Below are positions 14,975 through 23,780 of a DNA stretch of 41,547 nt, piece by piece. A model generated the notes under the pieces. The model was not told the origin of the DNA. It did not search any database and saw only the letters and a list, made by a program, of their open reading frames with translations. The stretch's first letter is position 1. Each line of letters begins with the position of its first letter. The stretch is from CAYLNM01 sp964385045 (GTDB lineage Bacteria > Planctomycetota > Phycisphaerae > Phycisphaerales > SM1A02). Made by a program: the position numbers and the translations under genes. Location of the stretch: positions 1 through 41,547 of the forward strand of contig CAYLNM010000021.1 in NCBI GenBank assembly GCA_964385045.1, in the 5' to 3' direction.

Positions 14975-16250
14975 AGCCCCCGTTCATCGCCGCGAGGGCC
15001 CGCTCGCCGTGGTCGAGGCACGCCGCGAGGTGCCGCGGGTGGCCCTCGGTCTTCAGGAAGCACGGGGCCGTCACCGCCAGCAGCAGCCGCCGCAGCTCGG
15101 CGAGCTCCTCGTGGTCGCCGTCGACCGGCAGGCCGTACCGCCGGCGGGCGTCCGCGATCGCCGCCACCGGCGGGGCCGCCTCGATCCGCTCGGGCCGCGC
15201 CCACATCAGCCGCTCCAGCAGGATCGCGTCCTCGATCCAGTGCCCGGCCCGCACCTCGGCCAGGTCGATCAGGCACACCGGGGCGTCCGGCTCGTCCTCC
15301 CGCATCATCGCGTTGGCCAAGTGCGCGTCGCCGTGGATCCAGCCGTCGATCGGCCGCGCCCGCCACCGGTCGACCAGCGCGTCGAGGCGCTTGCCGGTCC
15401 GGCGGATGAGCCGCTTCCACCGCGTCGCCTCCGGCAGCTCGTGATCGATCACCTCGCGCTCGGCCCGCCGCACCATCGCGTCCCAGTCCTCCACCCGCGG
15501 CGGACGGTCGACCGGATGCTCGGCCGCGATCGCGTGGAAGCGGGCGAGGGCCTCGGCCAGGCGCGGCACGTTCGAGCGCCGCCACTTCATGCCCAGCGGT
15601 CCGTGCGGCAGCGCCTCCATCACGATCCACGCGAGGTCGTAGCCGTTGATCGCGTGGCCGCCCGCGAACAGCAGGGGCACCACCGGCGGGAAGCAGAGCT
15701 CCGGCCGGCGCTCCCGGCACGGCTGCAGCCGCTTGAGCCAGTCGAGCTCGCGGTGCGGCACCGGCAGCTTCACCACCACGTCGACCTCGCGGCCGTCGTC
15801 GAGCGTCCACGTGCTGCGACCGGTCGCGGCCCCGCCGCGCTGCCAGTCGGCCCGGAACCAGCTGACGTCGCCGAGCCGCAGCTCCGCGTCGCGCCGAAGC
15901 ACCGGGACGAGGCTCTCGGCGAGCGACCGGGTGGCGGCGGGGGAGTCGGGCGTCGGCATGGGCGGGCGTGGCTCCGGCGCGGGGGCGCGGGCGGGGGCGG
16001 GGGCCCCCGCGTCGTCGGCGGTCGGTCGCAGCGGCGCGGGGGCGGGCGCCGGTCGAGGCACGTTCGGCGCCACCGGCGCGGCGGATGCGGCGGATGCGGC
16101 CGTGGAGGCCGCCGCCCTACCACTCGGACGCACCGAAGCGGCGGCAGGCGGGCGAGGCTCGGATGGAACGGGGGCCGCGGATCGAGTCACCGCGTCGGTC
16201 CGCTCGACGGCGGACGCATCGGAGACGGGTCCGGCGGAATCACTGCTCAT
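14973..16250 (-). CDS. Aminoglycoside-phosphotransferase-like kinase (APH superfamily)
   Basis: A 425-residue protein with the protein-kinase-like fold of APH/choline kinases. The catalytic loop HGDAHLANAM (H-G-D-x-H-x-x-N) and the metal-binding Asp of CLIDLAEVRAG are intact; an N-lobe Lys is seen in VDVVVKLPVPHR. The first 95 residues are Ala/Pro-rich and probably unstructured. ATG 15959 is an alternative start that removes them, but the longer frame keeps the local codon bias. It may phosphorylate a small molecule such as a sugar or base; real antibiotic resistance is not implied. It is divergent from the HAD gene across a 228-base gap with two dyads. Confidence 0.82.
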   Translation of the reverse strand: MSSDSAGPVSDASAVERTDAVTRSAAPVPSEPRPPAAASVRPSGRAAASTAASAASAAPVAPNVPRPAPAPAPLRPTADDAGAPAPARAPAPEPRPPMPTPDSPAATRSLAESLVPVLRRDAELRLGDVSWFRADWQRGGAATGRSTWTLDDGREVDVVVKLPVPHRELDWLKRLQPCRERRPELCFPPVVPLLFAGGHAINGYDLAWIVMEALPHGPLGMKWRRSNVPRLAEALARFHAIAAEHPVDRPPRVEDWDAMVRRAEREVIDHELPEATRWKRLIRRTGKRLDALVDRWRARPIDGWIHGDAHLANAMMREDEPDAPVCLIDLAEVRAGHWIEDAILLERLMWARPERIEAAPPVAAIADARRRYGLPVDGDHEELAELRRLLLAVTAPCFLKTEGHPRHLAACLDHGERALAAMNGG

Positions 16251-16355
16251 GCGAGCGGCATCTCCGCGACGGGTTGCGTGGCCCACACACCCACGCCGAC
16301 ACCGTACGAGACCGGCGGACGGGCGTCCAGCGAATTCGGGGGAGCGTGCTCGGGA

Positions 16356-16433
16356 CGCGGACCCCTCGGAGGTGTCCGCGATCGCGCAGGTGATGCGCGT
16401 TGCGACGCGGACGCGGTGCCGCCACGTCGCAAC
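16356..16433. promoter_or_regulatory. Two dyads in a divergent promoter region (possible operators)
   Basis: The first is 16356-16380: CGCGGAC, C, CCTC, G, GAGG, T, GTCCGCG, a 25-base near-perfect palindrome. The second is 16399-16407 (GTTGCGACG) facing 16425-16433 (CGTCGCAAC), an exact 9-bp inverted repeat. Both lie between the divergent phosphotransferase and HAD genes, upstream of the HAD -10 box, where a regulator could bind. They could also fold in RNA. Confidence 0.4.
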
Positions 16434-16466
16434 CTCCGCCGCCGGGCGACCTTCGGCACGTCGCCG

Positions 16467-16472
16467 TATCCT
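16467..16472 (+). promoter_or_regulatory. -10-like box for the HAD gene
   Basis: TATCCT, 6 bases before the ATG at 16479. Transcription would start at or next to the start codon, suggesting a leaderless mRNA. No ribosome site is present. Confidence 0.45.
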
Positions 16473-16478
16473 CGCGGG

Positions 16479-17609
16479 ATGCCTGCTGCCCCCTTCGATG
16501 GCGGTCGAGATCCCGGCCATGACGCCACGTTCCCGGACGCGGCGGGGTCCGGTGCGGCGTCGCCGCGTGAGGACCTCGCCGCCGCCGGCGCCGACATCCG
16601 CGGCGCGGCGAACGCTCCCGGCGACGGACCCGCATCGGACTCCGGCCCCGGGCCTGGCCGCGCGTCCGACCGCGCGTCCGACCCTGGCCCTGCGCTTGGC
16701 CGCGCGTCCGCCCCCGCCCCCGACCGCGGCCCCGCGCCCGTCCCCGGCGGCTGGCGCCTCCTCGCCCTCGACCTCGACGGCACGCTGCTCGGTCCCGACG
16801 GTCGCGTGGGTGAGGTGGACCGCGCCGCCGTCGCCCGCGCCCGCGACGCGGGCCTCGAGGTCGTCATCGCCACCGGCCGCGGCCTCGTCGAGTCGTCGGT
16901 CGCGATCGAGCCGCTCGACTTCGACGGACTGCTCGTCGCCGCGAGCGGCGCGATGCTCACCGACGTGGCGACCGGGCGTACGCTGCACGCCGAGAGCATG
17001 CCCGACGACCTCGTGCGCGACGTGGCCGCGGTGCTGCTCGAGGAGCGGCACAAGGTTCTGCTGCTCAAGGACCCCGACCACGCGGGCTACGACTACCTCG
17101 CGATCGGGCCGCACGAGCTCGATGCCGCGAGCGCGTGGTGGTTCGAGACGATGCCGGTGCGGGTGCGCTTCGTCGAGACGCCGAAGGAGGACCCGCATCC
17201 GCGGGGCACGGTGCGGGTGGGGGCGGTCGCCCGCGAGGACGAGCTCGCCCCGATCGCCGCCCACCTCCGTGGCGTCGTCGGCGACCGCGCGTGGCTGCAC
17301 CACTGGGGGGCCGTGACGAGCAGCCACGCCACCGGCTCCCCGACGCACCTCCTGGAGGTGTTCCAGCCGGGGGTCGACAAGTGGACGATGCTCGAGCGGG
17401 TGTGCGCGATGAAGGGCATCGACCCCGCGGCCACCGTCGCGATCGGCGACGGACTGAACGACGTGGGCATGGTGCGCGGCGCCGGGCTCGGGATCGCGAT
17501 GGGCAACGCGGACCCGCGGGTGGCGGCGGTGTCGGATCGCGGCACCGCCGACCACGGCTCCGGCGGCGTCGCGGCCGCGATCGATCGTCTGCTGGACGGG
17601 TCGTGGTGA
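16479..17609 (+). CDS. HAD-superfamily phosphatase, Cof-type (HAD-IIB)
   Basis: A 376-residue hydrolase. The HAD core starts near residue 88 with motif I LALDLDGTLLGPDG (nucleophile and acid Asp), VIATGR, VAASGA, the large Cof-type cap, a motif III Lys in GVDKWTML, and motif IV GDGLNDVGMV. The family removes phosphate from sugar phosphates, FMN or other small metabolites. The substrate is not predictable. The first 85 residues are a low-complexity Pro/Ala/Asp/Gly tail with repeated GRAS(D/A) units. ATG 16479 lies 6 bases after a TATCCT box and has no ribosome site. The large oxidoreductase-like gene starts 105 bases after its stop, on the same strand. Confidence 0.9.
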   Translation: MPAAPFDGGRDPGHDATFPDAAGSGAASPREDLAAAGADIRGAANAPGDGPASDSGPGPGRASDRASDPGPALGRASAPAPDRGPAPVPGGWRLLALDLDGTLLGPDGRVGEVDRAAVARARDAGLEVVIATGRGLVESSVAIEPLDFDGLLVAASGAMLTDVATGRTLHAESMPDDLVRDVAAVLLEERHKVLLLKDPDHAGYDYLAIGPHELDAASAWWFETMPVRVRFVETPKEDPHPRGTVRVGAVAREDELAPIAAHLRGVVGDRAWLHHWGAVTSSHATGSPTHLLEVFQPGVDKWTMLERVCAMKGIDPAATVAIGDGLNDVGMVRGAGLGIAMGNADPRVAAVSDRGTADHGSGGVAAAIDRLLDGSW

Positions 17610-17714
17610 GGCGGGTGGCGGTCACGGACGCGGCGCGATCCGCGGCGGCGGCGACGGCGGCGCCGGCCGGCGGCGTCGACGAGCACGCCCGCGGCCCGGC
17701 GGGGGAACACCGCG

Positions 17715-20700
17715 ATGCGTGACGCGTGGTTCGGCGCGGCCGAGCTGCTCGGGCGGCACGAGGGCGTGGCGCTCATGCCCGCCCGCACGCTCGTCCTCAA
17801 GGGCCTGCTCGAGACCGAGCTTCCGGTCGGTCTGCTCGCCGGGCCGGTGGGCGGCGGCCTCGGCGGGCTGTTCGCGTCCGAGCCGGTGGCGGCGGCGGCC
17901 GAGGTGCTCGAGCGGCACGGGCTCGAGCGGGCGGCGTGCCCGGGCGGGGCGCGGGCGGTGGATCTCGCCGCGAGCGCCGCCATCGCGGGCACGCCGTCGG
18001 TGGCATGGGTGCCGTGGCGCGACGTCGCCGGCGCGCGGCGGGCGCTGCGGGCGGCGGCGGCCGGCCGGCTGCCCCGCGGCTCGGGCATGCTCGTCCTGCT
18101 CGAGGACTCGCCGTCGGAGCCGACCTCGGCCTGCCCCCTCGCGGCCGCCGCCGCGGCGGGCCTGCCCACGCTCGTCGCCCCCGACCTGCCGACGCTCCGC
18201 GATCTCATCGACATCGGCGTGCGCGGGAGCCGGGCGTGCCGCCGGCCCTTCGCCCTCGTCCTGCACGCCACGCTGCTGGCCTCGGCCGAGACGTGCGAGC
18301 TGTTCCCCAATCGCGCGAGCCCGCCGGTGGAGCTGTCGCTCGCCCGGCGCCGCGTCCGCCGCCGCCCGATCGCCGCCGACGCGGCGGACGCGATGCGGGT
18401 GATCCGCCGCGCCGAGCTCAACCGGCCGGGCGGCATGCCCAGCCCCGGCGAGCGGGTGCCGATCGGCTTCGTGGCGGTGGGGGCGGCCACGCCCGCCCTC
18501 GAGCACCTCGTCGAGGTCCTCGCCCTCCGCGGGCGCGTGCCGCACGTGAGCCTCGCCGCCACCGCGCCGCTCGACGAGGCCGCGGTGGGGCGGCTCCTCG
18601 AGCGGTGCGAGCACGTCATCGTCCTGGAGCCGCGGCCGGGCACGGTCGAGCGCGACGTCCTGGCGGTGGCCGAGGGGCTGCGGCGCGGCGGCGGGCGACC
18701 GGCGACCGTCTGGGGGCGGGAGGTGCCGACGGCGCGGGTGACGGGGGACGCCGGGGAGGGCGTCGGCGAAGGCGCCAGCGCCGGCGCCGGTGCGCCGGGC
18801 GACGCGGCGGAGCGCGCGTCCGCGGCGGCGGCCGGTCCCGGGCCGGAAGGCGGGCGCCGCGCCGTCCCCGTCGTCGATCCGGCGGCCCCGCCCGTCCCGA
18901 TGGGGCCGGACGACGCGGTGCATCCCTCGCGGCTCGCCCGCCGCATCGTCGACCTGCTCCACGTCATCCGGCCCGGCGGCCGGCTCGCCGAGCGGCTGGT
19001 GATGGCGCCGCGGATCGAGCCTCCGGCGGCTCGCCCCGCGCCGGGCGAGGCCGGCGAGGAGGGGGACGAGGACGAGGCGGCGGGGGCCACGCCCGAGGGC
19101 ACGGCGGCGGAGCACGACGGCGAGGAGTCCGCCCGCGACCGGGACGCCGGCGGCCACGACGAGGCGGTGCCCTACGACGAGCGGCCGCTGCCGCCACGCT
19201 CGGCCGGCCTCGGCGTGGCGGCGGCGCTGCGGATCGTGCGCGAGGTCGCGAGCGAGGTCGATCAGCGGCTCCGGCACCGCGAGCCGACGGAGGAGGAGCT
19301 CGAGGAGGGGCCGCCGCCGCCGGGCGAGCTGCTCGTCGAGCGGTGGATCCCGCCGTCGCCGCGGCGGCGCGTCGCCCTGCTCGAGGCGTGGGGCGCGCGG
19401 CGGTTCGCGATCGAGGGGGCGGCGGCGGTGCGGCAGGCGTGCCGCGACGGACGCTCCTGGGTGCTCGCGGTGTGCGACGTGGCCCGCGGCGATGCGGCGG
19501 ACCCGCGGCGGCTCGCGCTCGCGGTCGCCCCGGCGGACCGCCGGGACGAGGTCGCGGTGGTCGAGGCGCGGCTCGACGACCGGCGCGAGCTGGCCGCGGC
19601 GATCCAGTCCGCGGCGCTGGCGGGCGGCGTCACCGTCCTCGTCGTCCGCGAGGAGGACCGCCCCGTGGTCGGCCCCGAGCCGCTCGAGCGCCGGCTCGCC
19701 GACATCGACCGGCTCGGCTTCAACCCGCGGCAGGAGGTCACGTGGTCGATCGACCGGCTGTGCGCGATCCGGCCGGAGCCGCCGGAGCTCAGCACCGATC
19801 CCCGCGGCCTCGACGAGTCGGTGCGGCTCGAGAGCCTGGTGCGCGTCGACCGCGTGAGCGAGCGTCCCGGGTTCCGCTTCCGGCTGCGGGTACGGCCGCT
19901 CCGCGAGCAGGTCGTCGTGGTCCGCACGCGGGCCCCGCTCGGCCGCCGCTCGGACGAGCCGCGCCTCTCGCCGCCGACCGCCCGCCACGGCTCGCGTCCC
20001 GCGTGGCGGGTGCACGTCGCCGGCTGGCGGGGGGCGGCCCCGGGCGTCGTTCCGTGGCTGCTCGCGCGGGCGGGGGCGCGGATGGGCTATCACGTGCGGC
20101 TGCAGCACGACGCGACGCCGGTGGGAGTGGGCGTGCGGGCGTGGTCGCAGCTGCTGTTCACGCGGCCGCGGCCGGGCGAGCCGGCGCCGGCCCTCGTGGG
20201 CCGCACGCCCTTCGGCGAGGCGGACCTCGTGCTCGGGCTCGATCCGGTCGAGACGCTGCGGGCGGTGGTCGAGGATCCCGGCCTGCGGGTCGCGGCCCGG
20301 CCCACCAGCACCGCGATCGTGAACACCGGCCGCCCGTCGGAGGAGCTCGGTGGGGACGCGGCCCGCGAGGCCCGGGCGATCGCGGCGGCCCGCCTCGGCC
20401 CGGCGCTCGAGGCGACGACCACGACCGATCGCCAGCTGCTCGACATGGCCGCGGCCTGCCGCCGGCGCTTCCACTCCGATCGGCTCGCCGACGCGGCGCT
20501 GCTCGGCCTGGCGTTCCAGCGCGGACTGGTGCCGGTGACGCTCGACGCCCTGAACGCGGCGGTGCAGGAGGCGGAGACGGCCGGGTGGGGCCGCGTGGCC
20601 GAGGCGGTGCGGTTCGGCCGGATGGTCGCGATCGAGCCGCGGCTGCTCGAGAGCGCCCGCGAGGACCGCGAGGACGACGCGCGGACGATCGCCCGCCGCG

Positions 20701-21398
20701 CGATCCTGCTGCACCGACGGCGTGGGCGTGACCGCTTCGCCGACCTGCTTCGGCGCTCGCTGGAAGGCATGCCGGGGCTCATGGAGACCGACGCCGGCCG
20801 AACGGCCGCGCGGGACTTCGTCGTCGGCGTGATCCGCTGCGAATTGTGGGGCGGTCCGGAGTACGCGCGCTCGTTCGCCGACCGGATCGCGGCGCTCTAC
20901 CGCGCCGACGCGCCGGAGACCGGCCGGCGGCTGACCCGCCGCGCGGTGCTCCCGCTCGCGTCGGTGATGCTGATCCGCGACCCCTTCTACCTCGCGGCCC
21001 TCGTCGCCGCTCCCGAGCATCGGCGGCGGACCCGCCGCTGGCTGGACATCCGCCGCGCCCGCGCGGACATGGTGGAGCGGCGCTACCTGACCCGCGTCGA
21101 ACTGTTCGTCCTCGACCGGCGGATCCGCATGGAGCTGCGGACGAGCGACTGGCCCGCGCGGCTGACGCAGCGGCTGCGGCCGATGGTCGAGGACCGGCTC
21201 CGCGGCACGCGGCGGGAGCGCCGGCTGCGGGACGAGGTGCAGGCCCTGGTCGACCGGGCCATCGCCGAGAGTCCGGGCAGCCCCGAGCGACGGGCCCGCT
21301 GGGAGGAGGCCTTCGGCCGCCTGCACCCGCTCGCCCTCGACAACCGCATCCGCAGCATGGCGATCAACGAACTGCGGATGCTGGTGGGGACGGACTGA
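17715..21398 (+). CDS. Divergent homologue of fused indolepyruvate:ferredoxin oxidoreductase, cofactor motifs apparently lost
   Basis: A 1227-residue protein. By eye its order of segments follows the single-chain indolepyruvate ferredoxin oxidoreductases. The N-terminal pyrimidine-like domain has LVLKGLLE...GPVGGGLGGL, GMLVLLEDSPSEPTSA, LPTLVAPDLPTLRDLIDIGV and HVIVLEPRPGTVERDVL. Next comes an acidic Ala-rich linker (about 340-500), a remnant of the central domain (500-720), a gamma-like domain (about 765-900, VAGWRGAAPGVVPWLL, ADLVLGLDPVETLRAV, STAIVNTGR), and a C-terminal part resembling DUF6537 (LGLAFQRGLVP, AVRFGRMVAIEP). I find no GDG...N thiamine-diphosphate motif and no CxxC iron-sulfur clusters, and the gamma-domain glycine loop is altered. 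It may be a non-catalytic or repurposed relative. ATG 17715 has GGGGGAA upstream. Homology is fairly firm, function unknown. Confidence 0.72.
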   Translation: MRDAWFGAAELLGRHEGVALMPARTLVLKGLLETELPVGLLAGPVGGGLGGLFASEPVAAAAEVLERHGLERAACPGGARAVDLAASAAIAGTPSVAWVPWRDVAGARRALRAAAAGRLPRGSGMLVLLEDSPSEPTSACPLAAAAAAGLPTLVAPDLPTLRDLIDIGVRGSRACRRPFALVLHATLLASAETCELFPNRASPPVELSLARRRVRRRPIAADAADAMRVIRRAELNRPGGMPSPGERVPIGFVAVGAATPALEHLVEVLALRGRVPHVSLAATAPLDEAAVGRLLERCEHVIVLEPRPGTVERDVLAVAEGLRRGGGRPATVWGREVPTARVTGDAGEGVGEGASAGAGAPGDAAERASAAAAGPGPEGGRRAVPVVDPAAPPVPMGPDDAVHPSRLARRIVDLLHVIRPGGRLAERLVMAPRIEPPAARPAPGEAGEEGDEDEAAGATPEGTAAEHDGEESARDRDAGGHDEAVPYDERPLPPRSAGLGVAAALRIVREVASEVDQRLRHREPTEEELEEGPPPPGELLVERWIPPSPRRRVALLEAWGARRFAIEGAAAVRQACRDGRSWVLAVCDVARGDAADPRRLALAVAPADRRDEVAVVEARLDDRRELAAAIQSAALAGGVTVLVVREEDRPVVGPEPLERRLADIDRLGFNPRQEVTWSIDRLCAIRPEPPELSTDPRGLDESVRLESLVRVDRVSERPGFRFRLRVRPLREQVVVVRTRAPLGRRSDEPRLSPPTARHGSRPAWRVHVAGWRGAAPGVVPWLLARAGARMGYHVRLQHDATPVGVGVRAWSQLLFTRPRPGEPAPALVGRTPFGEADLVLGLDPVETLRAVVEDPGLRVAARPTSTAIVNTGRPSEELGGDAAREARAIAAARLGPALEATTTTDRQLLDMAAACRRRFHSDRLADAALLGLAFQRGLVPVTLDALNAAVQEAETAGWGRVAEAVRFGRMVAIEPRLLESAREDREDDARTIARRAILLHRRRGRDRFADLLRRSLEGMPGLMETDAGRTAARDFVVGVIRCELWGGPEYARSFADRIAALYRADAPETGRRLTRRAVLPLASVMLIRDPFYLAALVAAPEHRRRTRRWLDIRRARADMVERRYLTRVELFVLDRRIRMELRTSDWPARLTQRLRPMVEDRLRGTRRERRLRDEVQALVDRAIAESPGSPERRARWEEAFGRLHPLALDNRIRSMAINELRMLVGTD

Positions 21399-21448
21399 CG
21401 CGGCCGCGGCCGGGGCCGCCGGCGCGGCCGCCCCGGCCCGCGGCCGCG
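21399..21448. terminator. Bidirectional GC-rich terminator hairpin
   Basis: The arm 21399-21416 pairs with 21430-21448 over 18 bp with a single bulge, around a 13-base loop. It fills the 57-base gap between two convergent genes and so could end transcription both ways. No U tract is present on either side. Confidence 0.65.
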
Positions 21449-21455
21449 GGGCGGG

Positions 21456-22325
21456 TCAGGGGGACTCGGCACGCGGCCGGGCGTCCCGCGTCGGCGGATC
21501 ACCGGAGGGATCGTCGGGCGACGCTCCGCCGCCGATCCGGCGGCGCAGGCACTCGACCACCAGCCGGACGAGGGTCGGCGGATCGTCGAGCAGGTAGCGG
21601 CGGGCGTACCGACGCGGCCGCTTCAGCAGCTGGAAGAGCGACTCCAGCCCGGCGACCTGCATCCAGCGCGGGGCGCGCGGCAGGTCTCCGGCGAGGGTGT
21701 CGAACACGCCGCCGACGCCGATGCCCACCGCCGGGCCGACCGGCTCGAGATGACGGGCGAGCCAGACGTCCTGCTTCGGCGCCCCGAGGGCGACCAGCAC
21801 CACGTGCGGGTCGAGCCCCCGGATCATCGCCTCCACCTCCGCCTGCCGGTCCGTCTCGCCGTCGGGGGAGAACCGCCCGCCGTCGGTCCCGCGGGCGGTC
21901 AGGCCCGGGTGGGCCCGCTCGAGGTCGGCGGCCACCCGCTCGGCGACCCCGGGCGCGCCCCCGAGCAGGAAGATCCGCCAGCGCCGCTCGGCGCCCCGCC
22001 GGACCACCTCGCGGACGAGGTCGTGCCCGGTCACCTGCTCCCGCGCGGGACGCCCGGCGAGCCGCAGCAGCCACAGCATGATGCGGCCGTCGACGGTCGC
22101 GAGGTCGGCGGTGCGCAGGGCGGTGCGGAAGGCCGGATGTCGCCGGGCAAGGGTCACGAAGTTGAGGTTGACGGTCACGATCCGGAGACATCGCCGCGCC
22201 GTGCACGCGACGTCGATCCGGGCCATCGCCGCCTCGAGGCCGAGTCCGTCCAGCGGCACCCCGCCGAGCTCCGAGCGCTCGACCCGGGCCGGCTCGACGG
22301 TCGCCGGGGGGGCGTCGCCCGTCAC
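21456..22325 (-). CDS. WecG/TagA/CpsF-family glycosyltransferase
   Basis: A 289-residue family-26 glycosyltransferase, which transfers a sugar from UDP-ManNAc, UDP-ManNAcA or a related donor onto a lipid-linked acceptor in surface polysaccharide or teichoic acid synthesis. Seen in order: VTVNLNFVTLARR, ADLATVDGRIMLW (with the conserved Asp), FLLGGAPGVAERVA, VLVALGAPKQDVW, and GIGVGGVFDTLAGDLPRAP followed by ESLFQLLKRPRR. The GTG start at 22325 overlaps the deacetylase stop (GTGA). The C-terminal 30 residues are polar. Pairing with an exopolysaccharide-type deacetylase suggests both act on one exported polymer. Which sugar is used is unknown. Confidence 0.92.
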   Translation of the reverse strand: MTGDAPPATVEPARVERSELGGVPLDGLGLEAAMARIDVACTARRCLRIVTVNLNFVTLARRHPAFRTALRTADLATVDGRIMLWLLRLAGRPAREQVTGHDLVREVVRRGAERRWRIFLLGGAPGVAERVAADLERAHPGLTARGTDGGRFSPDGETDRQAEVEAMIRGLDPHVVLVALGAPKQDVWLARHLEPVGPAVGIGVGGVFDTLAGDLPRAPRWMQVAGLESLFQLLKRPRRYARRYLLDDPPTLVRLVVECLRRRIGGGASPDDPSGDPPTRDARPRAESP

Positions 22326-23260
22326 GGGGCGGTCTCGGCCGGCTCCGCGCGGTCCGGGGTCAGGTCGCGCCCGGTCTCGATCGTCACGGCGGCGGACGCC
22401 GGACCGGCCGCCCCCGTGACCGCGAACGCCGGGGCCGCGTCCCAGTCGACGCGGCGCACCGCGGTCTCGACGTCGACCCACTCGAAGTCCGTGAGCAGCC
22501 GCCGCAGCTTCTCGAGGGCCGAGCCGAGCCCGACGTAGGCCCGGAACCTCCGGACGGCGCCGAGCCCGGGCATCCGCGGCTGATCGGCGTCGAAGTCGCG
22601 CGGATGGAAGTAGGTCATGACGTACGGCGACTGGCGGATCATCCGCCGGGACACCTCGTAGGGCATCAGCCGGAAGTACCCGCCGCCGCTGAAGGGCACC
22701 TTGACGCCGCCGACGCGGCCGACCGCGAGCGGCAGCTCCCGGATGCGGCCGCCGGACCACGCGAGCCAGCAGGGCTCGCCGATCGCCGCCGGGTAGCCGC
22801 CGTGGGCGCGCCAGGTCGGGAAGATCGAGCTGTCCACCTCGATGCCGTGCTCGAGCAGGACGGGCAGCGCCCACGTGGTGGCGGGGGTGATCGAGAAGCC
22901 GGGGGCCCGGTAGTGCCGGACCTTGCGGCCGAGGGCCTGCTCGATGCCGGCGAGCGACCGGACGAGGTCCGCCTCGAACGTCTCGGGGGTCAGGTCCCGG
23001 ATCAGGCGGTGCCCGTGGCCGTGCGTCCCGAACTCGTGCCCGGCGGCGTCGATGCGACGGATCACCGCCGGATGCCGCTCGGCGATCCAACCGAGGCAGA
23101 AGAAGGTCGCCCGCACGCCGTGCCGGTCGAGCGTCTCCAGGATCAGGTCGGTGCCGTGCTCGATCCGCGCCTCGAAGGAGGACCACGGGTCGATCGACTC
23201 GGTGCCCGGAAACTCCAGCAGGTGGAACCAGTCCTCGAGGTCGAAGGTCAGGATGCGCAC
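22322..23260 (-). CDS. Polysaccharide deacetylase, PEP-CTERM/XrtA-locus type
   Basis: A 312-residue NodB-type deacetylase. It has motif 1 LTFDLEDWFHLLEF at the very start, ATFFCLGWIAERHPAVI, motif 2 FGTHGHGHRL (His ligands), RAPGFSI (motif 3), WALPVLLEHGIEVDSSIFP, and a late YFHPRDFD. This pattern matches the subfamily found in exosortase/PEP-CTERM exopolysaccharide loci. The enzyme removes acetyl groups from N-acetylhexosamine polymers. GTG 23260 is chosen because the fold begins there and a GGGGA site lies 8 bases upstream; ATG 23377 in the same frame would add 39 Arg/Gly-rich residues. Coupled to the glycosyltransferase by GTGA. No exosortase or PEP-CTERM protein is in the window. Confidence 0.9.
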   Translation of the reverse strand: MRILTFDLEDWFHLLEFPGTESIDPWSSFEARIEHGTDLILETLDRHGVRATFFCLGWIAERHPAVIRRIDAAGHEFGTHGHGHRLIRDLTPETFEADLVRSLAGIEQALGRKVRHYRAPGFSITPATTWALPVLLEHGIEVDSSIFPTWRAHGGYPAAIGEPCWLAWSGGRIRELPLAVGRVGGVKVPFSGGGYFRLMPYEVSRRMIRQSPYVMTYFHPRDFDADQPRMPGLGAVRRFRAYVGLGSALEKLRRLLTDFEWVDVETAVRRVDWDAAPAFAVTGAAGPASAAVTIETGRDLTPDRAEPAETAP

Positions 23261-23780
23261 CGGTTCGTCCCCGAAATGGTCCGTTCGTCCGTGAGCCCGT
23301 GCCCGTCGAGCCCGGCCTCGGCGTCCGACGCACCGGCACCCGTCTCCTCCGGGGAGAGGGGATGCACCGGACGACATCGGATCTCGACGATCGTCATCCT
23401 CGACCGGAGGGTCGTTCGGCTCCGCGTCCTGACGGTCGCTGCGCGTCGGGACCCCGCGGTCGAGTGCACTTCCGCTGCGGCCGCATCCTAATCCGGGAGC
23501 GGTCCCCGGGGAAGCACCGCAAGAGCGCCCGAACCCATTCTTCGACTTCTCGGGCGTGGCGGCGCGGGCGCCGCGGTCGGACGGCGGCGCGAGGCGGGGA
23601 TCGGTCCGCTCCGCCGGCGCCGCGCCGACGGCGGCGCGACCGGGAACGTCTCCCCCTCCCGAGGGTGCCCCTTTTTCCAAGTCGCCCCCAACATCGGGCC
23701 GAGTCGTCCGTCGGACCGGACGAGGGGACGCGCAGGACCCGCGCCGTCGCGCCGGCCGCGCCCCGAAGGAGACCGCCCCC
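23261..23780. other. Divergent intergenic region, 520 bases
   Basis: Lies between the deacetylase (minus) and the DUF4139 gene (plus). It has a slightly AT-richer patch with CCCTTTTTCC (around 23668-23677), the palindrome TCCCCGGGGA near 23502, and the strong ribosome site AAGGAG (23766-23771) of the downstream gene. No convincing promoter or gene was found; short frames here lack codon bias. Confidence 0.5.

Noticed and set aside
14973..16250. Antibiotic-resistance kinase
   Set aside because: The APH fold is clear, but this superfamily has many metabolic members and nothing here points to an antibiotic substrate.
17622..21326. 1234-codon open frame on the minus strand
   Set aside because: Antisense to the oxidoreductase homologue, whose frame has the expected third-position GC bias and recognisable segments; this one does not.
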